Assembly (NCBI RefSeq): GCF_001592305.1
Contig: NZ_BCWR01000001.1
Span: 620,001 to 684,000 of the forward strand
DNA from: Hydrogenophaga taeniospiralis CCUG 15921
GTDB taxonomy: Bacteria > Pseudomonadota > Gammaproteobacteria > Burkholderiales > Burkholderiaceae_C
DNA length: 64,000 nucleotides
Direction: 5' to 3'
Part shown: one piece after another, positions 48,615 to 56,215 of the stretch
Layout: the number at the start of each line of letters is the position of its first letter
Numbering within the stretch: position 1 is the first letter of the stretch
Position numbers and translations under genes: made by a program
The notes under the pieces: generated by a model
Told to the model about the DNA's origin: nothing
What the model saw: only the letters and a program-made list of their open reading frames with translations
Databases searched by the model: none

Positions 48615-48657
48615 CGCGGTGGGGAGGAAGCCCGGATGCCCGGAGCACCCCACCGCG
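48615..48657 (-). terminator. Long-loop inverted repeat between dctP and dctQ of set 2
   Basis: Ten-base arms CGCGGTGGGG and CCCCACCGCG flank 23 bases, which themselves contain CCCGG twice. It lies 42 bases before the dctQ start. There is no T tail. It could act as an attenuator or mRNA stabiliser after dctP. Confidence 0.45.
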
Positions 48658-48716
48658 CGGGAGAAATTTCAGGGAACCTTGCTGCCGGAGCAGCACCCGC
48701 GACGCATGAAGCGATG

Positions 48717-48812
48717 CCACCCCAGGACACCGAGGAACCGGCTTAGCCGGGCCTCAGGTGTCGCCCCCTTTGAGGGGATGGGGGGGGTGACGCGAAGCGC
48801 CGCGGGGGTGTT
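48717..48812 (-). repeat. Dispersed GC-rich intergenic repeat, copy D
   Basis: On the minus strand it shows the block order of copies A-C: CACCCCCGCGGCGCTTCGCG, a C-rich/G-rich hairpin (CCCCTCAAAGGGGG), GGCCCGGCTAAGCCGGTTCC, then GTCCTGGGGTGG. It directly follows the dctP stop codon and lies within the TRAP operon, before the ten-base-arm hairpin. Confidence 0.65.
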
Positions 48813-48817
48813 CCGTT

Positions 48818-49783
48818 TCAGCGGCCGCGGTAGGCCTGGATGATGGCCTGGCCTTCGGCGCCCGCGGTCTTGAGCCAATCGGCGGTCATGGTCTCGCCGA
48901 TGGCGGCGAGTTCCTTCTTCACGCTCTCGGAGGGCGCGGCGATGGTCATGCCCTTGCTGCCGAGTTCCTTGATGAACTCGCCATCGAGCCGCTCGCTGGT
49001 GCTCCAGCCGCGTTGCTCGGCAGCGGCCGCGGCCTTGAGCACGGCGTCCTGCGTGGGTTTGTCCAGCGCATCGAAGGCCTTCTGGCTCACCACGGTGGCG
49101 TTGCGCGGTAGCCAGGCGCTGACCGGGTAGAAATACTTCACCTGCTCATGCAGCTTGCTCTCGACCCCGCTGGCGCTGGAGGTCAGGAAGTTCTGCACGC
49201 CGCCGGTGGCCAGCGCCTGCGGCAGCTCGGCCAGCTGGATCGTCACCGGCTGCGCCTTGAGCAACTGCGCAATGCGCGTGGTGGCCGGGTTGTAGGCGCG
49301 CATCTTGGTGCCCGCCAGATCGGCTGGCTGGTTGACCGGCTTGATGGAATACAGCGACTGGCCCGGCCAGGGCACCGAGAACAGCAGCTTCATGCCCTGC
49401 GAGGCCAGCAGCTTTTCCTGCACCGGCCTGGCGGCTTCGTACAGGCGCTTGGCCGCGGGGTAGCTGGTGGCGAGAAAGGGGATGGAGTCCGCGCCGAACA
49501 GCGGGTTCTCGTTGGCCGCACCCGAGAGGATGAACTCGGCCACCGGTACCTGGCCGCTCTGCACCGCGCGCTTGATCTCGTTGGCCTTGTAGAGCGAGCC
49601 GCCCGGGTGTAGCGTGATCTTGAGCTTGCCGCCGGTGAGCTGGCCCACCTCGTTGGCGAACTGTTGCACGTTCTGGGTCTGGAAGCTGTTGGCCCCATAA
49701 CCGGTGGGCAGGTCCCACTGGGTCTGGGCCGAGGCGCCGGCCGCGAAGGCGGTGGCGCAGAGGCAGAACACGAATTTTTTCAT
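48818..49783 (-). CDS. dctP: TRAP transporter substrate-binding protein, set 2
   Basis: A 321-residue periplasmic binding protein. Signal peptide: KKFVFCLCATAFAAGASA. Mature features are TQWDLPTGYGANSFQTQNVQ, ADSIPFLATSYPAAKRLYEA, LFSVPWPGQSLYSIKPVNQ and the ligand region MRAYNPATTRIAQLLKAQP. It is closer to the set 1 DctP than to the extra copy. AGGAGCC precedes the ATG. It follows the DUF1445 gene by 14 bases and is therefore in one operon with it. Confidence 0.92.
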   Translation of the reverse strand: MKKFVFCLCATAFAAGASAQTQWDLPTGYGANSFQTQNVQQFANEVGQLTGGKLKITLHPGGSLYKANEIKRAVQSGQVPVAEFILSGAANENPLFGADSIPFLATSYPAAKRLYEAARPVQEKLLASQGMKLLFSVPWPGQSLYSIKPVNQPADLAGTKMRAYNPATTRIAQLLKAQPVTIQLAELPQALATGGVQNFLTSSASGVESKLHEQVKYFYPVSAWLPRNATVVSQKAFDALDKPTQDAVLKAAAAAEQRGWSTSERLDGEFIKELGSKGMTIAAPSESVKKELAAIGETMTADWLKTAGAEGQAIIQAYRGR

Positions 49784-49797
49784 GGAAGGCTCCTGGT

Positions 49798-50622
49798 TCA
49801 GAAACTGGCTAGCTGGCTGTTGAGAAGATCGGTGATCAGCATCGCGCCGGGGGCGTGGGTGATGCAGAACGCGGGGCGGGCCTGCTGGATCGCGGCCTGC
49901 GGCGTGACACCGCAGGCCCAGAACACCGGCAGTTCATCGGGCATCACGTCCACCGCGTCGCCGTAGTCCGGCTTGGACAGGTCGGTGATGCCGATCAGTG
50001 ATGGATCGCCGATGTGAACCGGCGCGCCATGCACATTGGGGAAACGCGAGGTGACCTGCACCGCGCGGATCACGGCCGAGGCACGCATCGGCCGCATCGT
50101 CACCACCAGCGGGCCGCTGAACGGCCCCGCCGCTTCGGTGGGCACATTGGTGCGGAACATCGCCACGTTGCGGCCCTGCTCCACGTGGCGCAACGGCAGG
50201 CCGGCTTCCATCAGGGCCTGCTCGAAACTGAAGGAACAGCCGATGACGAAGCTCACCAGGTCGTCGCGCCACAGCGCGGTGATGTCCGAAGGCTCGTCCA
50301 CCAGCTCGCCGTCGCGCCAGACGCGGTAGCGCGGCACGTCGGTGCGGATGTCGATGCCGGCGCCCAGCCGCGGCAACAGGGGCTGGCCCGGCTCGGAGAC
50401 CGCCAGCAGCGGACAGGGCTTGGGGTTGCGCTGGCAGTAGCGCAGGAAGTCGTCCGCCTGCGCCTGCGGCAGGATGACCAGGTTGCCCTGCACATGGTCG
50501 TCGGCCAGGCCGCTGGTGTGCCCGGTCCACAGGCCCTGCCGTATCAGGCGGCGCACATGGCCGGCGTCCTGCATGCCCTCGCGGCCGAACACACGCCGCA
50601 TCTCGTCCGAAGCTGATTCCAC
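49798..50622 (-). CDS. DUF1445 protein, D-glutamate cyclase family (putative hydro-lyase)
   Basis: A 274-residue cytoplasmic protein of the family annotated as putative hydro-lyase or DUF1445. Landmarks are [30 protein letters not shown] near the start, [20 protein letters not shown] near residue 125, [12 protein letters not shown] and the C-terminal [12 protein letters not shown] with [13 protein letters not shown]. The human relative DGLUCY converts D-glutamate to 5-oxo-D-proline; the same reaction here is inference, but the operon ends in a 5-oxoprolinase. The GTG at 50622 has AGGAG six bases upstream. It is the first gene of the TRAP run and lies after a LysR gene on the same strand. Confidence 0.85.
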   Translation of the reverse strand: MESASDEMRRVFGREGMQDAGHVRRLIRQGLWTGHTSGLADDHVQGNLVILPQAQADDFLRYCQRNPKPCPLLAVSEPGQPLLPRLGAGIDIRTDVPRYRVWRDGELVDEPSDITALWRDDLVSFVIGCSFSFEQALMEAGLPLRHVEQGRNVAMFRTNVPTEAAGPFSGPLVVTMRPMRASAVIRAVQVTSRFPNVHGAPVHIGDPSLIGITDLSKPDYGDAVDVMPDELPVFWACGVTPQAAIQQARPAFCITHAPGAMLITDLLNSQLASF

Positions 50623-50713
50623 CTTGTCTCCTGTTTCCGGAACATGTCACTGGAGTGACGATGGGCGGATTGTGGAGCGCGATCGGCAGCGCTTCAAACG
50701 AGAAATTTTCTGC

Positions 50714-51682
50714 TTACGTCATCGATTTTTTCGATGCTTTGGATGAGTGCGACGGCGGCGGTAGGCCCGCCGCTGGTGCACCGGCGGCCCGTTTCCGGGA
50801 GCCGTTCTGCGCGTCGACAAAGGCCAGCGCGGACTTCACCACGGTCTCCACGGCTTGCGTGCTGGGGTCGGTGCGGTAGCTCGCGTGGATGGGCAGAGGT
50901 TGCAGCGCGCTGGCGCAGGCGAGCTGGCGCAGGTTGGGGAAGGTCTGCATGCGCTGCACCGCGTGGCGCGGCAGCGTGGCCACGCCGAACCCGCCCTGCA
51001 CCAGTTGCGCCATGGCCGAGATGGACGAGATGGTGTGCACCCGCCGCGGCTCGATGCCCTCCTGGCGGAACAGGTCCAGCAGGGCCACGTGCGGCAGCGA
51101 GCCGCGCTGGAAGGTGAGGATCTCCAGCTCACCCAGTTCGGCCAGGGTGTAGCGGCGCTTGCGGTGCAGCTGGGCGTTGCCCATGAACACCATATCCATG
51201 GCGGGCAACGCGCGGCTGCGCACGCCGTCGGCCGAAGCCGGCAAGGCGGCGAACACCAGGTCCTGGGTGCCACGCTGCACCTGCTCGACCAGGATGGGCG
51301 TGGTCTCCACCGTGAGCTCCAGCGCCAGCCCCGGGTGGTCGGCGCGCAGCTTTTCGATCCAGGGAATCAGCCAGGAATGCAGCACCGACTCGATGGCACC
51401 GATGCGCATGGACACCGCCAGTGCGGCGCCCGACCCCATCTCGGCCTTGGCTTCGCGCTGCAATTCCAGCAGGCGCTGGGCGTAGGTGAAGAAGCGCGCC
51501 CCGGCCGCCGTCAGGCGGAACTGCTTGTCGCGCCGGTCCAGCAGCAACACGCCCAGCTCTTCCTCCAGCGCCGCGATGCGGCTGGACATGGCCGACTGGG
51601 TGAGGAACAGTTTTTCGGCCGCGCGCGTCACGCTCTTGAGCGACGCCACCCAGTAAAAGGCTTCGACAAAACGCAGATTCAT
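50714..51682 (-). CDS. LysR-family transcriptional regulator
   Basis: A 322-residue LysR regulator. The N-terminal helix-turn-helix is NLRFVEAFYWVASLKSVTRAAEKLFLTQSAMSSRIAALEEELG, kept from residue 1 to 45. The effector-binding domain (about 90-290) contains MRIGAIESVLHSWLIPWIEKL. The C-terminal tail is Ala/Pro/Ser/Lys-rich and probably disordered. The ATG at 51682 has AAGGAAT upstream; two upstream in-frame ATGs are less likely. The gene reads towards the DUF1445-TRAP-5-oxoprolinase operon and is likely its regulator. Confidence 0.88.
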   Translation of the reverse strand: MNLRFVEAFYWVASLKSVTRAAEKLFLTQSAMSSRIAALEEELGVLLLDRRDKQFRLTAAGARFFTYAQRLLELQREAKAEMGSGAALAVSMRIGAIESVLHSWLIPWIEKLRADHPGLALELTVETTPILVEQVQRGTQDLVFAALPASADGVRSRALPAMDMVFMGNAQLHRKRRYTLAELGELEILTFQRGSLPHVALLDLFRQEGIEPRRVHTISSISAMAQLVQGGFGVATLPRHAVQRMQTFPNLRQLACASALQPLPIHASYRTDPSTQAVETVVKSALAFVDAQNGSRKRAAGAPAAGLPPPSHSSKASKKSMT

Positions 51683-51836
51683 GGGCATTCCTTGCAAAGT
51701 GGGCCGCCCGGGCGGCATCCATCGGGCATTGTCGGGGGTTCCACCGGCGGCCGCCCGCAGACCGCCCACCAGCCACCGCTAAGATACGGAGCCCGTCCGC
51801 GCCAGGTGGCCGGGGTTTGTTTTTCCAAGGAAGCCT

Positions 51837-52844
51837 GTGTTCAAGAATGTGACGATCTACCGCATCGCGCCCGGCTGGGCGCCTGCGCTGGAGACCATGG
51901 AGGCCGCGCTGGACGCGGCACGTTTCGTGCCCTGCGGAGCCACGCAGGACAAGTCGGTGGGCTGGGTGGAGCCGCGCGGCGAGGCCCACGGCCCGCTGGT
52001 GGAGTCGGTGGCCGGCCAGCGCATGCTCAAGCTGATGATCGAGACCAAGGCCGTGCCCGGCTCGGTCGTGCGCGAGAAGGCGGACGAAGAGGCCGAGCAC
52101 ATCGAGGCCACCACCGGCCGCAAACCCGGCAAAAAGCAGATGAAGGAACTGCGCGAAGACGCGCTACTCTCGCTTCTGCCGCAGGCCTTTCCGCGCCGCA
52201 CGGCCGCCTGGGTCTGGATCGATCTGACCAACGGCTGGCTGGTGACCGACGCCAGCAGCCAGGGCAAGATCGACGAATTGGTGACCGCGCTGGTCAACGC
52301 CTTCAACGATCTGAACGTGACCCTGTTGCAGACCCAGGTGACGCCGCAGACCGCGATGACGCAATGGCTCTCGGCCCCGGTGTCCGATGAGGACGAAGGC
52401 GGCGCGCCCGGCGGTTTCGCGGTCGAACGCGAGTGCGAACTCAAATCGGGCGACGAAGAAAAGTCGGTCGTGAAGTTCACCCGCCACAACCTCGCCACCG
52501 ACGAGGTGCGCAAACACATCACCGAAGGCAAGCTGCCCACCCGCCTGGCCATGAGCTGGGAAGGCCGCGTCGGCTTCGTGCTCACCGAATCCATGCAGCT
52601 CAAGAAGCTCGCGTTTCTCGAAGGCGTGTTCGACGACCGCGCCGACGACGGCGAGAGCGGCTTCGACACCGACGTGGCGCTGACCACCGGCGAGCTGAGC
52701 AAACTGATCCCCGAACTGATAGAGGCGCTGGGCGGCGAAATGGCGTTTGGCGCGGCCGCGCCCGATGCGCCGGCGGCGGCACCGGCAAAGCCCAAACAGG
52801 AAGCCGTCACCGCGGTTGGCGAAGACGACGACCCACCGTTTTGA
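51837..52844 (+). CDS. rdgC: Recombination-associated protein RdgC
   Basis: RdgC is a ring-shaped DNA-binding protein that restrains RecA. The 335-residue protein starts FKNVTIYRIAPGWAP, then FVPCGATQDKSVGWVEPRGE, LKLMIETKAVPGSVVREKAD and ATTGRKPGKKQMKELREDA, all conserved in the family, and TRLAMSWEGRVGFVLTESMQL in the C-terminal part. It is somewhat longer than the E. coli protein because of an Ala/Pro-rich tail. The start is GTG at 51837 with AAGGAAG upstream. It is divergent from the LysR gene. Confidence 0.93.
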   Translation: MFKNVTIYRIAPGWAPALETMEAALDAARFVPCGATQDKSVGWVEPRGEAHGPLVESVAGQRMLKLMIETKAVPGSVVREKADEEAEHIEATTGRKPGKKQMKELREDALLSLLPQAFPRRTAAWVWIDLTNGWLVTDASSQGKIDELVTALVNAFNDLNVTLLQTQVTPQTAMTQWLSAPVSDEDEGGAPGGFAVERECELKSGDEEKSVVKFTRHNLATDEVRKHITEGKLPTRLAMSWEGRVGFVLTESMQLKKLAFLEGVFDDRADDGESGFDTDVALTTGELSKLIPELIEALGGEMAFGAAAPDAPAAAPAKPKQEAVTAVGEDDDPPF

Positions 52845-52858
52845 TTCCCCACTGAGCC

Positions 52859-53251
52859 ATGCTGCAAGTGATCGCCATCAGCCTCGGGGCCAGCATTGGC
52901 GCGCTCTCGCGCTGGCAGCTCAGCCTCTGGCTCAACCAGGGCCACGCGCTGCTGCCCTGGGGCACGCTCACGGCGAACTGGGCCGGCGCCTGGCTGGTGG
53001 GCGTGGCCGTGGTGTTCTTCCAGAGCCAGACCCAGCTCGACCCGGCCTGGCGCCTGGCCATCATCACCGGTTTCCTGGGCGCGCTCACCACCTTCTCCAC
53101 CTTCTCGGTGGAGGTGGTGAGCATGCTGCAGCACGGCCGCTGGCTGCTGGCCACCGGCAACGCGGGCCTGCACCTGCTGGGCTCGCTGCTGCTCACCGGG
53201 GTGGGCATGAAGATGGCGGCTTACTTGTTGACCTCCACAAAGACTCTTTGA
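52859..53251 (+). CDS. crcB: Fluoride ion channel CrcB/FluC
   Basis: A 130-residue membrane protein with four helices that exports fluoride. Motifs are SLGASIGALSRWQLSLWLNQ, GTLTANWAGAWLVGVAVVF and ITGFLGALTTFSTFSVEVV, the last being the GFLGxxTTFSTF signature. The gene follows rdgC by 14 bases, so there is no room for a fluoride riboswitch. It is likely in the rdgC transcript. Confidence 0.95.
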   Translation: MLQVIAISLGASIGALSRWQLSLWLNQGHALLPWGTLTANWAGAWLVGVAVVFFQSQTQLDPAWRLAIITGFLGALTTFSTFSVEVVSMLQHGRWLLATGNAGLHLLGSLLLTGVGMKMAAYLLTSTKTL

Positions 53252-53263
53252 TCGTCTCTGACC

Positions 53264-53923
53264 ATGGTCTGTGATAAGTTGATCTACTACCAACCGCCAA
53301 AGTCAGTCGCGTTCGGGCACACCCCCAAAACGAGAGACATCGTCAAGGCCTGGCAGGAAACCTTGTTCTTCCTGAACCAGCACACCGAGTTCTCACCGTA
53401 CCCGTCAAGCCTTGAGATACAGGTAATGCGCGATCCACGTTGGACCGACCCTGAATTTACAGAGCTTTGTGTGCGTGAAGCTCGACTTCTATTCGGAGAA
53501 CCAGAACTTAGAGACCCAAAGGACTCTTTCACTTGGCGCCCCCCTATCTTCCGACTCGAAGAAGCCATCTCCTTCGCGCTGAGAGACAGTCACCGACCCC
53601 GTCAAGAAATGGGACCGACACGGGTGCACTTTTTCTACACATTCAACTGGAAGCGTGACTCACGAGATTCCCTGAAGGAACGCTCAAGCAGTATGTGCAG
53701 GCTTGGGGTGTCCCTGGGTGGCCGGCGACTTTTCTTAGGGACAAGTTTTTTCTTTCCGTTTTCAGAGCCAACAGGGGAGTTCGCTGAGTTCATAGCCGAT
53801 ATTCAGCGAGACCTTCCCTTTGACCTGAAAGAGCCCTACTTCATGACGGCCATACCGACAAAGTCAGGCCACTCTTACAAGTACAGAAAACTGGCACCCG
53901 GTTGGATGCGAATTCCCAACTGA
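53264..53923 (+). CDS. Unknown protein with lower GC than its neighbours
   Basis: A 219-residue protein with no signal peptide and no clear domain. The composition is rich in Phe, Arg, Pro and Asp (FTWRPPIFRLEEAISFALRD, then HFFYTFNWKRDSRDSL) with no membrane helix. The GC content, counted on three 60-base lines, is near 50-55 percent, well below the flanking genes. The ATG at 53264 lies 12 bases after crcB. I do not recognise a family. Horizontal acquisition is inferred from base composition only. Confidence 0.6.
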   Translation: MVCDKLIYYQPPKSVAFGHTPKTRDIVKAWQETLFFLNQHTEFSPYPSSLEIQVMRDPRWTDPEFTELCVREARLLFGEPELRDPKDSFTWRPPIFRLEEAISFALRDSHRPRQEMGPTRVHFFYTFNWKRDSRDSLKERSSSMCRLGVSLGGRRLFLGTSFFFPFSEPTGEFAEFIADIQRDLPFDLKEPYFMTAIPTKSGHSYKYRKLAPGWMRIPN

Positions 53924-54013
53924 CCCACCCGGCGCTGGGTGCGGCATCGCACAGACGCTGCCGGAGCCTATGCCCAGACTGGGTCTTGCAGCACCTGCTG
54001 CCGGGGACAGACC

Positions 54014-55084
54014 ATGATCCAGATTCGCAAGGGGCAGGCGCCCGCCCCCTTGGCACGGGCGCAATTCGCCGAGCGCTTCCGGGCCTCCTTCATGGACCCG
54101 GCCTTCCGCGCGGAAGACGCGTCCATCGACCGGCTCGAAGCCATCGCCTGGGCCGCCTTCAGCGAAGGCCGCAAGGCGCCGTTCACCCACAAGGCCGGCG
54201 AAGGCTACGCTGACCCGGACTACGAACTGTCCGACGAATGGGTGGCCACCAAGGAACGGTTGCAGGCGGCCCAATCGCGCTGGGCCGACCCGGCAACACC
54301 GTCGCGTGTGCTGCTGGTCTGCGGCTCGGCGCGCAACGACGGCACCTGCCCGGGTGAGATTTCCAAGAGTTTCCGGCTGATGGAAACGGCCCGCGAGGTG
54401 CTGGAGCCGCTGGGTCTGCAGACCGATGTGCTGGACCTGAGCCTGCTCGCCTCCGACTACGGGCTGAAGATCCACCCCTGCAAGGGCTGCCTGTCCACCG
54501 CCATGCCCCTGTGCCACTGGCCCTGCAGCTGCTACCCCAACCACGCACTGAACCAGACCAACGACTGGATGGCCGAGATCTACGAGCGCTGGACCGCGGC
54601 CCACGCCGTGCTGATCGTCACCCCGGTCTACTGGTACCAGAGCCCGAGCCCGCTCAAGCTGATGATGGACCGTATGGTGTGCGCCGATGGCGGCAACCCC
54701 GACCCCACCGCCACGGGCGGCAAAGACCCCACCAAGGCCAAGGCGCTGGAGATGAAGGGCTGGAGCTACCCGCAGCACCTGGCCGGCCGCGCCTATGGGG
54801 TACTGGTGCACGGCGACGTGGCCGGCATCGAAGGCACACGGCGTTCGCTGTGCGACTGGCTGGACTGGATGGGCTTTCTCGATGCGGGTGCGCAGGCCCG
54901 GCTGGACCGCTACATCGGCTACTACCAGCCCTACGCCAACAGCCATGAAGCCCTGGACCGCGACGAGGGCCTGCAGGAAGAGGCCCGCAACGTGGCACGG
55001 GCCGTGGCCCAGGCCGTGGCCGAGCTGCGTGCCGGCCGACTGCAGGCGGCACGGCCCACGCTGAAACGGCCCCGCCCCAAATAG
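54014..55084 (+). CDS. Flavodoxin-fold NAD(P)H reductase with N-terminal extension
   Basis: A 356-residue protein. Residues about 95-260 are an NADPH-dependent FMN reductase/flavodoxin fold: VLLVCGSARNDGTCPGEISKSF (FMN phosphate loop), VLIVTPVYWYQSPSPLKLMMDRM and AYGVLVHGDVAGIEGTRRSL. Before it there is a 90-residue helical extension (FAERFRASFMDPAFRAEDAS). Between the elements is a cysteine cluster (PCKGC, PLCHWPCSC) that might bind metal or form disulfides. The C-terminal part is Arg-rich. Substrate is unknown. GGGGACAG precedes the ATG. Confidence 0.78.
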   Translation: MIQIRKGQAPAPLARAQFAERFRASFMDPAFRAEDASIDRLEAIAWAAFSEGRKAPFTHKAGEGYADPDYELSDEWVATKERLQAAQSRWADPATPSRVLLVCGSARNDGTCPGEISKSFRLMETAREVLEPLGLQTDVLDLSLLASDYGLKIHPCKGCLSTAMPLCHWPCSCYPNHALNQTNDWMAEIYERWTAAHAVLIVTPVYWYQSPSPLKLMMDRMVCADGGNPDPTATGGKDPTKAKALEMKGWSYPQHLAGRAYGVLVHGDVAGIEGTRRSLCDWLDWMGFLDAGAQARLDRYIGYYQPYANSHEALDRDEGLQEEARNVARAVAQAVAELRAGRLQAARPTLKRPRPK

Positions 55085-55128
55085 CGCAGCGGGCCCCAGG
55101 CGCGGCCCGCTCTTTTCAGGAGACCACC

Positions 55129-55662
55129 ATGGACAAGCACCACTACGTCTCCGGCTTCTTCTCCCTCCGCGACGACGCACTGGCCGCGCGTGACGCGCTC
55201 GTTGAACGAGGGCTGCCGCGCGACCAGTTGCAGATCTACGAATCCGACTCGCCGCCGCCAGAACCGGCACCCACCGACGACAGCAACGCGGTGCTCAAGG
55301 ACGTGGTCGTCCAGGGGGCCATCGGCACCGCCGTGGGCACTGGCCTGGGCGCACTGGCGCAGGTGGCGCTCGTGGCCGCCAACGTCAGCCTGTTCATCGC
55401 CAGCCCCCTGATCGCGCCCCTGGTGATGATGGGCTGGGGCGCGAGCCTTGGCGCGGTGTTGGGCACCGCGATGGGTGCCGTGTCCAGCGACAGCTCCGCA
55501 GCAGAGAAGAAGGAGGGCTGGCTGTCCCACCTGGTCACCGATGCGATCGCCAACGGGCAGTTCGTCCTGGTGGCCGAGACGCGGACCGCGCAGGAGACCG
55601 CCACCGCACGCAAGGTGATCAAGGCATCGGTGGGCGGCTACAAAGACGACATCGCGGCCTGA
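55129..55662 (+). CDS. Glycine-rich membrane-associated protein of unknown function
   Basis: A 177-residue protein. The first 45 residues (HYVSGFFSLRDDALAARDAL, then LQIYESDSP) resemble a stress-protein-like alpha/beta unit, and residues about 55-125 are hydrophobic and Gly/Ala-rich (GAIGTAVGTGLGALAQVALV, APLVMMGWGASLGAVLGTAM), likely one or two membrane-embedded hairpins. The C-terminal part (QFVLVAETRTAQETATARKVI) looks soluble. AGGAGA precedes the ATG. It follows the reductase by 44 bases. No family name is offered with confidence. Confidence 0.65.
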   Translation: MDKHHYVSGFFSLRDDALAARDALVERGLPRDQLQIYESDSPPPEPAPTDDSNAVLKDVVVQGAIGTAVGTGLGALAQVALVAANVSLFIASPLIAPLVMMGWGASLGAVLGTAMGAVSSDSSAAEKKEGWLSHLVTDAIANGQFVLVAETRTAQETATARKVIKASVGGYKDDIAA

Positions 55663-55771
55663 CGGGCCCCGCACCGGCGGCCACCGCCGCAAGCGCCGCC
55701 ACGCGCCCTGCGCTGAAACGCGCGGCCAGATCGCCTGCGCCACGCGCGGGCGAGCCCTGGACAAGAACCTC

Positions 55772-55785
55772 TTGATCCAGGTCAA
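55772..55785. promoter_or_regulatory. FNR/Dnr-type box upstream of the nos cluster
   Basis: TTGATCCAGGTCAA matches TTGAT-N4-ATCAA with one mismatch. It lies 53 bases before the ATG of the small gene coupled to nosZ, a suitable distance for a class II activator near -41. The local DNA after it is AT-rich (TAAATATTCATTTCAATTG). Oxygen or nitric oxide control of nos is expected from known denitrifiers. Confidence 0.8.
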
Positions 55786-55837
55786 ACGTCACTAAATATT
55801 CATTTCAATTGAATCATATCGGACTTATAGTCCGCGC

Positions 55838-56215
55838 ATGCCCACATTTCCACAGCCCACACGAGTCCGACAACGCTGGGTCCTGTGGTGCCTGCTGTTC
55901 TGCTGGTGCATCGTCTTTGCGTCGCCGCTGCTGGCCCAGCAGAGCATGACCGCGGTCTGCGGCAGCGGTGGCCTCAAATGGGTCAACGCCGACGAGAGCC
56001 CGGACAGCCTGCCCGCCCCGACGCTGGACTGCGCCCTGTGCCTGCCCGCCGCCCTGCCCGCACCCGACGCTGAATCCGTCTTCACCGAACGGCCGCGCCA
56101 TCACACCCTGGTGGTCCGTGACGACAGCAACGTGTCTCCTGCCCCTGCGGCCATGCCACCCCCCGCGCGTGGCCCACCCCTTTTCCAAAACCAAACCCAA
56201 GAGGTTCACACATGA
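55838..56215 (+). CDS. Small secreted Cys-containing protein coupled to nosZ (DUF2946-like)
   Basis: A 125-residue protein with a signal segment (RWVLWCLLFCWCIVFASPLLA) and a short mature part: MTAVCGSGGLKWVNADES, then LDCALCLPAALPAP. The VCGSGGLKWV and C-x2-C pattern resembles DUF2946 proteins, which are suspected of copper or membrane-related roles; the family call is tentative. Its TGA overlaps the nosZ ATG by four bases, so translation is coupled. It is the first gene after the FNR-type box. A copper role in Nos assembly is inference. Confidence 0.65.
   Translation: MPTFPQPTRVRQRWVLWCLLFCWCIVFASPLLAQQSMTAVCGSGGLKWVNADESPDSLPAPTLDCALCLPAALPAPDAESVFTERPRHHTLVVRDDSNVSPAPAAMPPPARGPPLFQNQTQEVHT

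Noticed and set aside
46735-48843. A 702-residue plus-strand frame across the TRAP genes
   Set aside because: It covers dctM and dctQ in antisense and contains only low-complexity His/Gln/Arg stretches.
52845-52858. Fluoride riboswitch ahead of crcB
   Set aside because: Only 14 bases separate rdgC from crcB, too few for the aptamer.
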